The notes beneath the pieces are model-generated. The model did not search any database, was not told the origin of the DNA, and saw nothing but the letters and a program-made list of their open reading frames with translations. DNA of 64,000 nucleotides, taken from Variovorax sp. 679 (GTDB taxonomy: Bacteria > Pseudomonadota > Gammaproteobacteria > Burkholderiales > Burkholderiaceae_C). Positions 27,797 to 34,924 of the stretch are shown here, piece after piece; position 1 is the stretch's first letter, and each line of letters starts with the position of its first letter. The translations under genes were made by a program, and so were the position numbers. The stretch spans positions 62,001 through 126,000 of the forward strand of contig NZ_RXFS01000010.1 in assembly GCF_003952185.1 (NCBI RefSeq). Reading direction: 5' to 3'.

Positions 27797-28681
27797 CTAG
27801 CTGGGGTGGTTCGCCGTCACGGGTGGCGGCGTGGTCGCGCTGAAGAATTCGCGAAAGTGCTGCTGCACCGATGCTTCGCAGGCCACGCAGCCCGTGTTCT
27901 CGGTGTCGTACAGCGCCTTCGGCCAGTTCGACGCGCTCGGCAGAACGCTGCTCGTGACCTCGATGCCGGCTGCACGCAGGCGGCCCGCGAAGGTCAGCGC
28001 CTCGTCGCGCATGGCGTCGTCCGCGCCCACCAGCACCAGTGCGGGGGCCAGCGATGACAACCGCAGCGAGCCGCTCGGCACCGCATAGGGGTGCATGGCG
28101 TTCGAGGGGCAGCTCAGGTACTTCTCCCAGCCGCTGGCCCAGCGGCATTCGGCCGCGTCGTTGGTGGCATTGCGCAGCGAGGCGGTGCCGGCGCACGGGT
28201 CGAGCATGGGCGACAGCAGGATCTGGCCTGCGAGCGGCGGATGCGCCCGGTCGCGGGCAATCAACGCCACCGCGGCCGCCAGGTTGCCACCGGCTTCCTC
28301 GCCGGCCAGGTACACCTGCGCGCCCTTGCCGCCGAGCTTGGTGCGCTGCTTGTAGAGCCATTCAAGTGCGGCATAGCCCACCTCGATGGGCTCGGGGAAC
28401 GGCGACTGCGGTGCCAGCGGGTAGGCCAGCGACACCACCACCGCACCCGCCCCGGCCAGCAGCCGCGCCACGTTGCGGCCGTTGTCGAGGCCGCCGCAGA
28501 CGAAGGTGCCGCCATGGAAATGCAGCACCAGCGGTGCCACGTCACCCTTGGCGCGCTGTCCGTACACACGGGCACCGACCGGTTCGCGGCCGGGCAGCTC
28601 GATCGACAGATCGGCTTCCACGCCTTGCGCCGCAGCGCGGGCAGCAGCTTCGGCAGAACGGGACGATGGAACGGGTGACAT
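27797..28681 (-). CDS. LlpE-like alpha/beta-hydrolase-fold protein lacking the catalytic Ser and His
   Basis: 294 aa, fold of the hormone-sensitive-lipase group (alpha/beta hydrolase 3). The oxyanion motif HFHGGTFVCGG is present near residue 54. The nucleophile elbow, normally GDSAGG, reads GEEAGG (codons GAG GAA), so the serine is replaced by glutamate. The acid region VGADDAMRDEA remains, but the expected His-Gly-Phe motif near the C terminus is replaced by SASNWPKALYD, and a CVAC pair follows. It is therefore probably not an esterase. The position between a divergent LysR gene and the adaptor-pump-duct genes matches llpE of the Burkholderia ceoR-llpE-ceoAB-opcM locus, so a sensing or accessory role is inferred. 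Confidence 0.85.
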   Translation of the reverse strand: MSPVPSSRSAEAAARAAAQGVEADLSIELPGREPVGARVYGQRAKGDVAPLVLHFHGGTFVCGGLDNGRNVARLLAGAGAVVVSLAYPLAPQSPFPEPIEVGYAALEWLYKQRTKLGGKGAQVYLAGEEAGGNLAAAVALIARDRAHPPLAGQILLSPMLDPCAGTASLRNATNDAAECRWASGWEKYLSCPSNAMHPYAVPSGSLRLSSLAPALVLVGADDAMRDEALTFAGRLRAAGIEVTSSVLPSASNWPKALYDTENTGCVACEASVQQHFREFFSATTPPPVTANHPS

Positions 28682-28699
28682 GGGCGACCTCGGGGATTT

Positions 28700-28726
28700 G
28701 GGCGATGGTTGAAATATAAGTCGCCC
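28700..28726. promoter_or_regulatory. Candidate LysR operator between llpE-like gene and LysR gene
   Basis: GGGCGA (28700-28705) and TCGCCC (28721-28726) form an inverted repeat with an AT-rich 15-base centre (TGGTTGAAATATAAG), inside the 182-bp divergent promoter region. LysR-type regulators commonly bind such interrupted dyads near the divergent target promoter. The AT-rich centre stands out from the GC-rich surroundings. Confidence 0.45.
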
Positions 28727-28863
28727 GATGCAGCGTTAAACAGGAAACATGCCCCCACTCTGTTTCCAAACCGACAACAATCCGGGCGCTCCGCAAAGGT
28801 CGGGCGGCTTGTGTGAGAATCCGCGTCCCCCGGTGTGGGCCGGGTACCAAGAACAGGCATTCA

Positions 28864-29778
28864 ATGGATCAGATCCAGGCCATGCGGATCTTCGTCCGCG
28901 TCGTGGAAGCCGGCACTTTCACCCGGGCGGCTGACTCGCTCGCCCTGCCCAAGGGCACCGTCACCAAGCAGATCCAGGCGCTCGAGTCGCGCCTGCGCGT
29001 GAAGCTGCTCAACCGCACCACGCGGCGCGTCACGGTCACGCCCGACGGCGCGGCCTACTTCGAGCGGGCCGCGCGCCTGCTCAACGACTTCGACGATATG
29101 GAAGCCAGCATGACGAATGCGCAGTCCAACCCCACGGGTCGGCTGCGCATCGACGTCGGCACTTCGGTGGCGCGGCTGATCATCCTGCCCGCGCTGGCCA
29201 GCTTCTGCGACCGCTACCCCGACATCCAGGTCGACCTGGGCGTGAGCGACCGCACCGTCGACCTCATCAGCGACAACGTCGACTGCGTGATCCGCGCGGG
29301 CGAGCTCAACGACCAATCGCTGGTGGCGCGCCGCATCGGCACGCTCGACTTCGTCACCGTGGCGTCACCGGCCTATGTAAAGCGCTACGGCGTGCCGCAG
29401 CACCCGAACGACATCGAGAAGCGCCACCACGTGGTGAGCTACTTCTCGGGCACCACGCGGCGCGTATACCCGCACGAGTTCAGGAAGGGCGACGAGCAGA
29501 TCGAGCTGAACGGCCCCTACCGCGTGGCGGTGAACGAGAGTAACGCCCACATCACGGCGGTGCTGGGCGGCTTCGGCATCTCGCAGTGCATCACCTTCAT
29601 GGCCGAGCCGCTGATCGAGAGTGGCGAGCTGATCCAGCTGCTGCCGGACTGGAACCGCGAACCGCTGCCGATCCACGTGGTGTACCCGCCCAACCGCCAC
29701 CTGAGCGCCAAGGTGCGCGCCTTCGTGGACTGGGCGGCCGAACTCTTCGCGAAGAATCCGAGGCTCCAGCGGCGCTGA
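28864..29778 (+). CDS. LysR-family regulator, CeoR/MexT-like
   Basis: 304 aa. The N-terminal winged helix-turn-helix is at about residues 1-62 (MDQIQAMRIFVRVVEAG, then TFTRAADSLALPKGTVTKQI), followed by the periplasmic-binding-like effector domain. The ATG at 28864 is the canonical LysR start; an upstream alternative at 28813 only adds leader. It is transcribed divergently from the llpE-like/RND operon, which is the normal arrangement for an activator of that operon in Burkholderia and Pseudomonas, so it most likely controls this pump in response to an aromatic or antibiotic effector. Confidence 0.92.
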   Translation: MDQIQAMRIFVRVVEAGTFTRAADSLALPKGTVTKQIQALESRLRVKLLNRTTRRVTVTPDGAAYFERAARLLNDFDDMEASMTNAQSNPTGRLRIDVGTSVARLIILPALASFCDRYPDIQVDLGVSDRTVDLISDNVDCVIRAGELNDQSLVARRIGTLDFVTVASPAYVKRYGVPQHPNDIEKRHHVVSYFSGTTRRVYPHEFRKGDEQIELNGPYRVAVNESNAHITAVLGGFGISQCITFMAEPLIESGELIQLLPDWNREPLPIHVVYPPNRHLSAKVRAFVDWAAELFAKNPRLQRR

Positions 29779-29817
29779 TTGCGCAGCACCTGCAACACAC
29801 GATTCACGCCGGCGCCC

Positions 29818-29844
29818 TAAATTCTGGCCGGTTGGTGCCGTTAA
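29818..29844 (+). promoter_or_regulatory. FliA (sigma-28) flagellar class III promoter of ycgR
   Basis: TAAA at 29818-29821, exactly 15 bases, then GCCGTTAA at 29837-29844. This matches the sigma-28 consensus TAAA-N15-GCCGATAA at all but one position. Transcription would start near 29852, leaving about 127 bases of leader before the ycgR start at 29979. ycgR is FliA-dependent in Escherichia coli, so site and gene agree. Confidence 0.75.
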
Positions 29845-29978
29845 TAAGATCGGCCCGACACCGGAAAGCCGCCCGGATTTCCGGTTGAACGCGCGTACCG
29901 CGGCCTCGACGGAGGCCGCCCGAAGGCCCGGGAGAGCCCCTGGCACGCGCCCGCAAGAACATACATACCGGCAAGCTC

Positions 29979-30752
29979 ATGGATACAGACCAGTCGAACG
30001 GCGAGACCGAAGCGCTCGATCAGCCGCACGCCCCGCCAGACGAGGGCACGAGCGAATTCGGCCGCCGCACGCCGGTGGAGATCGGCGTTCACCTGCGCAA
30101 CCTCGCCAGTCGCCGCGACAACCTCACCGTCCAGTACGCGGGCGGCCACCTCGTGACGCAGCTCCTCGACGTGGACACGCGCGCCCGCGTCTTCACCTTC
30201 GACTGGGGTGCATCGCCCGAGCAGAACCGGGGTCTGCTGGCGGCGCCGCGCTGTCATTTCGAGGCCCAGCAGGACGGCGTGCGCATCGAGTTCTCCATCG
30301 CCACGCCGCGCGAGACGCGCTACGAGGGCCTGCCGGCCTTCGAGGCCGACTTCCCCGAAACGCTCTTCTACATGCAGCGCCGGGAGTATTTCCGCGTCGA
30401 TGCGCCGATCGCCGATTCGTACACATGCACGGGCAGCCTGCCCAAGGGCGACGCGTTCTCCTTCGAAGTGCAGGACCTGTCGCTCGGCGGCGTCGGCCTT
30501 CGCACCCGGGACGAACGCGCAGCCGCATTGCCGATCGGCTCATACCTCCGTGACTGCGAACTGTCGCTCGGCACGCTCGGCCGGCTCGCGCTCGACATGG
30601 AACTCGTGTCCAGCCGCTCCACCACGCTGCCGAACGGTGCGCTGCAGCACCAGCTGGGCTTCCGTTTCCTGGCGCTGCCGCCGGGCGCCGAAAGCGCGCT
30701 GCAACGCCTGATCACGCGGCTCGAAATGAAAAGCCGCTCGCTGGTCGGCTGA
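29979..30752 (+). CDS. ycgR: Flagellar brake protein YcgR (c-di-GMP receptor, PilZ domain)
   Basis: 257 aa. An N-terminal YcgR domain (about residues 30-125) precedes a C-terminal PilZ domain. The c-di-GMP-binding RRREYFRV-type motif is present as QRREYFRVDAPI near residue 133, with the second part DLSLGGVGLR near 166 (D/NxSxxG). YcgR bound to c-di-GMP acts at the flagellar motor to slow swimming. A sigma-28 promoter lies upstream. It converges on osmC with only 5 bp between stops. The ATG at 29979 leaves a disordered acidic N-terminal 28 residues. Confidence 0.93.
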   Translation: MDTDQSNGETEALDQPHAPPDEGTSEFGRRTPVEIGVHLRNLASRRDNLTVQYAGGHLVTQLLDVDTRARVFTFDWGASPEQNRGLLAAPRCHFEAQQDGVRIEFSIATPRETRYEGLPAFEADFPETLFYMQRREYFRVDAPIADSYTCTGSLPKGDAFSFEVQDLSLGGVGLRTRDERAAALPIGSYLRDCELSLGTLGRLALDMELVSSRSTTLPNGALQHQLGFRFLALPPGAESALQRLITRLEMKSRSLVG

Positions 30753-30757
30753 CGCCG

Positions 30758-31222
30758 TCAGAACACCGGCTCGCAGCGCACCTCGGTCTTCACCGAGTTC
30801 GCGATGAAGCACTCTTCGTGCGCCCGGTGATGCATCTGCACGATCTGCTCGCGCGTCGGCAGGTTGTCGCCGGAGAAGACGACCTCCGGCCGCAGCGTGA
30901 CGACGGTCATCGCCATCTTGCCTTCCGCGTTCTTCTCCATCACGCCGGTGGCCGCGTCGAAATACCGGTCGACGACGAACTTGCGCTTCACCGCCATCGT
31001 GAGGAACCACAGCATGTGGCAGTTCGACAGCGAGGCCACGAACATCTCCTCGGGATCGACCGCCGAGGCATCCGACATCGGCAGCGGCACCACGTGCGGC
31101 GACGACGAGCCTGCAACCTCCGCTCCGCCGTCGAAGCGCAGCGAATGCCGCCTGCTGTAGGTGTTTGCGAGAAAGTCCTGCTCGCCCCGGAGCCAGAGGA
31201 TTTCTGCTGTGTACTGGGCCAT
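30758..31222 (-). CDS. OsmC-family protein (peroxiredoxin-like)
   Basis: 154 aa. OsmC/Ohr-fold proteins reduce organic peroxides with a Cys pair: here the first Cys is in SLSNCHMLWFL near residue 57 and the second in HRAHEECFIANSV near 136, both in the family positions. The start at 31222 (MAQYTAEILWLRGEQDF) is preferred to one eight codons upstream. It is closer to the OsmC/YhfA-like branch than to Ohr. It lies 20 bp after the GNAT gene, so it is probably the last gene of the lrgA-lrgB-GNAT-osmC run. Confidence 0.9.
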   Translation of the reverse strand: MAQYTAEILWLRGEQDFLANTYSRRHSLRFDGGAEVAGSSSPHVVPLPMSDASAVDPEEMFVASLSNCHMLWFLTMAVKRKFVVDRYFDAATGVMEKNAEGKMAMTVVTLRPEVVFSGDNLPTREQIVQMHHRAHEECFIANSVKTEVRCEPVF

Positions 31223-31242
31223 GGGATTCCTTTTTCCGATGT

Positions 31243-31824
31243 TCAAAGATCGATGCGATATCGCAACTTGGTCAGGCTGCCCTGGCTCGGCAGCGTGATG
31301 AAGGTCTCGATCAGCACGCCGCCGTTGGCCTCGATCACCTTCTGCGACGCGAGGTTGCCCGGGCTAGTGGTGATCTCGACGCGGCCCAGGCCCTCGCCCG
31401 CGGCCAGCTTCAGCATCGAGCCCAGCGCGCGCGTCGCGTAGCCTTTGCGCTGCTTCCAGGGCACGACGTTGTAGCCGATGTGGCCCAGGCAGTAGAGCGG
31501 CAAGGCGTCTGTGCCCGGCTGCCAGCGCAGGTCGATGCTGCCGCAGAACTCGCCGTCCCACATCCAGCACTTGTAGCCCGGCAGGCGCCGTACCTTGGAG
31601 CCGTCGGGCATGCGGATGCGCCCTCCCCTGGCTTCGCGGTCCACGAGGCTGGCAAGAAAGCGGTCGGGGTCGGCCTTGATGGCAGCGCGCTCCTCGGCAC
31701 CCGACTCCGGCCGCGTCTCGTCGCGCGCCCAGCCGCGGTTCAGCGCCGACACGTAGCTGGCCAGGTAGGCCCTCGCAGGCCAGACCAGTTCCATCGGATA
31801 CGCCCCTGGTACGGGCTTCGCCAT
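31243..31824 (-). CDS. GNAT-family N-acetyltransferase
   Basis: 193 aa. The acetyl-CoA-binding core is recognisable: HIGYNVVPWKQRKGYATRAL near residues 125-145 contains the Q/R-x-x-G-x-A loop, followed by VEITTSPGNLASQKVIEANGG, the usual beta-5/alpha-4 segment. The N-terminal domain (about 1-95) with RLPGYKCWMWDGEFCGSIDL is less typical. Substrate unknown. It starts 5 bp after the lrgB stop and 20 bp before osmC, so it is co-transcribed with them. Confidence 0.88.
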   Translation of the reverse strand: MAKPVPGAYPMELVWPARAYLASYVSALNRGWARDETRPESGAEERAAIKADPDRFLASLVDREARGGRIRMPDGSKVRRLPGYKCWMWDGEFCGSIDLRWQPGTDALPLYCLGHIGYNVVPWKQRKGYATRALGSMLKLAAGEGLGRVEITTSPGNLASQKVIEANGGVLIETFITLPSQGSLTKLRYRIDL

Positions 31825-31829
31825 CCTGC

Positions 31830-32558
31830 CTAGGCTCCCATCAACCTGACGATCAGCGGCACCAGCAACGCCGTGGCGATGCCGTTCAGCCCCATGGCGA
31901 GCGCCGAGAAGGCGCCCGCCGTCTCGTTCACCTGGATGGCCCGCGCCGTGCCGATGCCGTGGGCGGCCATGCCGACCGCGAAGCCGCGCACCGCCGGCTC
32001 CCGGATGCGCAGCAGGTTCAGCAGCCCGGTGGCCATGATCGCGCCCGAGATGCCGGCAATGGCCGCAGCCACCGCCGCCAGCGAAGGCAGCCCGCCGATC
32101 TTCTCGGCCACGCCCATCGCGATGGGCATGGTGGCCGACTTGGGTGCGAGCGACATCATCAGCTCGTGCGAGCCGCCCAGCACCCAAGCGATGCCGACGG
32201 CCGACACGATGGCCGCCACCGACCCCACCAGCAGTGCCACGCCGATGGGCAGCCACAGCCGCCGCAGCCGGTCGATCTGCCCGTACAGCGGCACGGCCAG
32301 CGCCACGGTGGCGGGGCCGATCAGGAAATGCACGAACTTCGCGCCCTCGAAGTACGTGTCGTAGGGCGTGCGCGTGAGCAGCAGCACCGAGACGATGACG
32401 ATCACCGACACCAGCACCGGGTTGACCACCGGATTGCGCCCGCTGCGCGCATGCAGCCACAGCGCGCCCAGGTAAGCCAGCAACGTGAGCGACAGCCACA
32501 GCAGCGGCGACTGGGCCAGGAACACCCAGATCTCGAAGAGCTTGGCGGGCGCGCTCAC
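31830..32558 (-). CDS. LrgB/CidB-family membrane protein
   Basis: 242 aa, about seven hydrophobic helices. Family motifs: TYFEGAKFVHFLIGPATVALAVPLY near residues 67-92, the region LAPKSATMPIAMGVAEKIGG near 140, and AAHGIGTARAI near 198. GTG start at 32558 overlapping the lrgA stop (GTGA), so the pair is coupled. LrgAB/CidAB proteins were first described as holin-like; in several bacteria they act in pyruvate, glycolate or overflow-carbon transport. Neighbouring genes do not decide between these. Confidence 0.92.
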   Translation of the reverse strand: MSAPAKLFEIWVFLAQSPLLWLSLTLLAYLGALWLHARSGRNPVVNPVLVSVIVIVSVLLLTRTPYDTYFEGAKFVHFLIGPATVALAVPLYGQIDRLRRLWLPIGVALLVGSVAAIVSAVGIAWVLGGSHELMMSLAPKSATMPIAMGVAEKIGGLPSLAAVAAAIAGISGAIMATGLLNLLRIREPAVRGFAVGMAAHGIGTARAIQVNETAGAFSALAMGLNGIATALLVPLIVRLMGA

Positions 32559-32908
32559 TGGGCGTCCTTGCCGGTGATGCGGATCATCCAGCGGAATGTG
32601 AGCGCCGTGACCGTCATGGTGAAGGCCGCGCCCACGATGCCGGCCGCGAGAAATGGCAGCCACTCGCGCCCGACCCGCTCGAAATGCAGCATGACGCCGG
32701 TCACGGCCGGGATGAACAGCAGCATCAGGTTGCGCAGCAGATGCCCCGAGGTGTCGGTCAGCACCTGCGGCACGCTGCCGCGAACCAGCAGGCCGATGAA
32801 CAGCAGCACCATGCCGATCAGCGGTCCGGGAATGGGCAGGCCCAGCCACTGCACGAGCAGTTCGCCGGCAAGCTGGCAGAGAAAGAGCGTGGTGATGGCG
32901 TAGAGCAT
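32555..32908 (-). CDS. LrgA/CidA-family holin-like membrane protein
   Basis: 117 aa, four hydrophobic helices: LYAITTLFLCQLAGELLV, LPIPGPLIGMVLLFIGLL (with the conserved PGPxxGM turn), HLLRNLMLLFIPAVTGVM and a last one after GREWLPF. Partner of the LrgB protein encoded next; stop and start overlap. It begins only 32 bp after the end of the cobalamin operon gene cobC, with no evident terminator between, so read-through from the riboswitch operon is possible. Confidence 0.92.
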   Translation of the reverse strand: MLYAITTLFLCQLAGELLVQWLGLPIPGPLIGMVLLFIGLLVRGSVPQVLTDTSGHLLRNLMLLFIPAVTGVMLHFERVGREWLPFLAAGIVGAAFTMTVTALTFRWMIRITGKDAQ

Positions 32909-32940
32909 GTTCTTCTTGTGGTTGTCGTGGGTGTATGTGT

Positions 32941-33936
32941 TCAGGGCACGCTTGTCCAGGCGTCCTTCAAAGCCTGCTGGCTGGCGGGGGGCTGCACTCC
33001 CAAGCGCACATGACCCGGCAGGCCGAAAGAAGCGCAGTCGCGCAGCTTGATGCCAGCGGCGCGCAGCGCGGCGGCCACGCCGGGATACGGCCGGTCGGTG
33101 CGTGCGCAGAAGAAGTTGGCGTCGCCCGGAAGGCATTGCCAGCCCAGCGATTCGCACAGCGCGCGTTGCCGGGCTTTCCAGTCCTTCAGGGTCTGGAGGC
33201 TTTGCGCGAGCCAGCGTTGCGCCTCGTCGCCGGTCCAGGCTTCCAGCATCGCGACACCGTGCGTACCCAGCGGCCATGACGGAGCCAGTTCTTCGACGCG
33301 CTGAATGAAAAGCGCATCGACGTCCTCGGGGGCGATCGCGTAAGCGGCGCGGATACCGGTCAGGCCCATTGCCTTGTTCGGCGTCCACAGCTGCCAGATG
33401 CGGTTGCGCTGTACGGCATCGAGCGATGGCCGGCCTTCGAGCCGCAGCGGTTCGTAGGCCATGTCGAGCACGCAAGCCCCATGGGTGCTCGCAGCCTGCA
33501 CCGGCAGATCGGCTTGCGGCTGCCCCATCGGGCTCGACGGTTCGCAACACCAGCGCAGCGCGGCATCGGCATGTGGCTGCGGCGCGCGTACCACCTGCAA
33601 GCCCCAGGCTCGGGCGGAACGCTCATAGTCGCCGTAGCTGTGCGCCGGCAACCAGACTTGCTTGCCCCCGCCCTGCGCGACAACCGCGCTGATGCGATGA
33701 ATGAACTCGCTCGCACTCGCCGCGATCACGATGCGATCGGCCGTCACGCCATGAAAGGCCGCCAGACGGCCTCGCAGCGCCGTGTAGTGCGGGTCCGGAT
33801 AGTGCGCGGCATCGGCAGCGCGCAGCGCGAACAGCACTGCCGGGCACGAACCTACCGCGTTGCCATTGGTCGAGAAGTCATGCGGCGCCACGCCTATCGC
33901 GTCGGGACCGCCGTGCAGGACCGTGCTCATGCCCAT
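32941..33936 (-). CDS. cobC: L-threonine-O-3-phosphate decarboxylase (CobD of enteric nomenclature)
   Basis: 331 aa PLP enzyme of the aspartate-aminotransferase fold that makes aminopropanol phosphate for the cobalamin nucleotide loop. Landmarks: HDFSTNGNAVGSCP near residue 19, HYPDPHYTALRGRLA near 45, the Schiff-base lysine in LWTPNKAMGLTGIRAAYA near residue 190, and the C-terminal FGLPGHVRLGVQPP. Two starts are possible, 33936 and 33930; the second overlaps the cobD stop as ATGA. The symbol cobC here follows Pseudomonas denitrificans usage and differs from the phosphatase CobC at 17048. Last cobalamin gene of the large operon. Confidence 0.9.
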   Translation of the reverse strand: MGMSTVLHGGPDAIGVAPHDFSTNGNAVGSCPAVLFALRAADAAHYPDPHYTALRGRLAAFHGVTADRIVIAASASEFIHRISAVVAQGGGKQVWLPAHSYGDYERSARAWGLQVVRAPQPHADAALRWCCEPSSPMGQPQADLPVQAASTHGACVLDMAYEPLRLEGRPSLDAVQRNRIWQLWTPNKAMGLTGIRAAYAIAPEDVDALFIQRVEELAPSWPLGTHGVAMLEAWTGDEAQRWLAQSLQTLKDWKARQRALCESLGWQCLPGDANFFCARTDRPYPGVAAALRAAGIKLRDCASFGLPGHVRLGVQPPASQQALKDAWTSVP

Positions 33937-34910
33937 CTCCAGCCGGTGGTCGCCACGATGGCCAGCGACGCGAACACACCCAGGGCCAGGGCGGCCCGTC
34001 CGCCCAATTGCGCGGTGCGTTGCATGTCGGACGTGGAAGGCGCTCGCCCCTCCGCGTTCAGTGCATAGACACCCGGCTTCGCCAGCCGCACGCCCAGTAG
34101 CAGCGCCATGGTCGCCATCGGCCAGCCGCTGTTGGGCGACGGTGTGCGGCGCGCCTCTTCAGGCAGCCCAGCGGGCCAGCGCCACGCAGCCAGCGCAAGC
34201 AGCAGCACGGTGATGCGCGCAGGAATCCACGAGAGCACGTCGTCCGCGCGCGCAGCCCATTTGCCGAGCCAGGTCCAGTCACGGCCATTGCGCTCGCCGC
34301 GGTAGCCCCACATCGCATCGGCGGTGTTGGCGAAACGGTAGAGCGCCGCACCCGGCAAACCGAGCAGCACGAACCAGAAAACCGGGGCGACCAGCGAGTC
34401 GTTGAGGTTTTCCGCGAGCGATTCGATGGCGCTTTCGCGCACCTCGCGCTCGCTGAGCTGTGAGACATCGCGGCTCACCAATCGCGCCAGTTGCTTGCGA
34501 CCGGCATCGAGCGAAACCGCCAGCGCGGATTCGACCGCGAGCACTTCGTCGCGCAGCATGCGCCAGGCAAAGAGCGGCTTGAGCAGGAGGCCCAGCAACA
34601 GCGCGACCGCCCACGCGGGCAGCGACAGCGTGACGAGCGTCTGCAAGGCCATGGCGATGCCCCAGACGCATGCCGCCCCCACGCACCACAGCAACGCACC
34701 GATGAAGAACATCGGCAGATCCACCCGCTTCGCCGGGTACGCCGGCGGCGCAATGCGCGAACCCATACCGAGGTAGCGCCCCATCCACACGACCGGATGC
34801 AGCGGCGCGGGCGACTCGCCCAGCCAGCGGTCGATGGCCAGCGCGATCCACAGCGCGGCGGCGACAGCGAGGGCGTATTCGGGGATCTGGTGAGGCATGG
34901 AATCCGCCAT
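33927..34910 (-). CDS. cobD: Adenosylcobinamide-phosphate synthase (CobD/CbiB)
   Basis: 327 aa integral membrane protein that attaches aminopropanol (phosphate) to adenosylcobyric acid. Seen: LAIDRWLGESPAPLHPVVWMGR near residues 21-42, NLNDSLVAPVFWF near 170 and the signature RFANTADAMWGYRGERNG near 193, followed by WAARADDVLSWIPAR; several hydrophobic helices. The ATG at 34910, with GGCGAG before it, is 14 bp past the cobN stop; an internal ATG at 34898 is the alternative. The stop overlaps the following gene. Confidence 0.94.
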   Translation of the reverse strand: MADSMPHQIPEYALAVAAALWIALAIDRWLGESPAPLHPVVWMGRYLGMGSRIAPPAYPAKRVDLPMFFIGALLWCVGAACVWGIAMALQTLVTLSLPAWAVALLLGLLLKPLFAWRMLRDEVLAVESALAVSLDAGRKQLARLVSRDVSQLSEREVRESAIESLAENLNDSLVAPVFWFVLLGLPGAALYRFANTADAMWGYRGERNGRDWTWLGKWAARADDVLSWIPARITVLLLALAAWRWPAGLPEEARRTPSPNSGWPMATMALLLGVRLAKPGVYALNAEGRAPSTSDMQRTAQLGGRAALALGVFASLAIVATTGWRWA

Positions 34911-34924
34911 TCTCGCCTCGCGAA

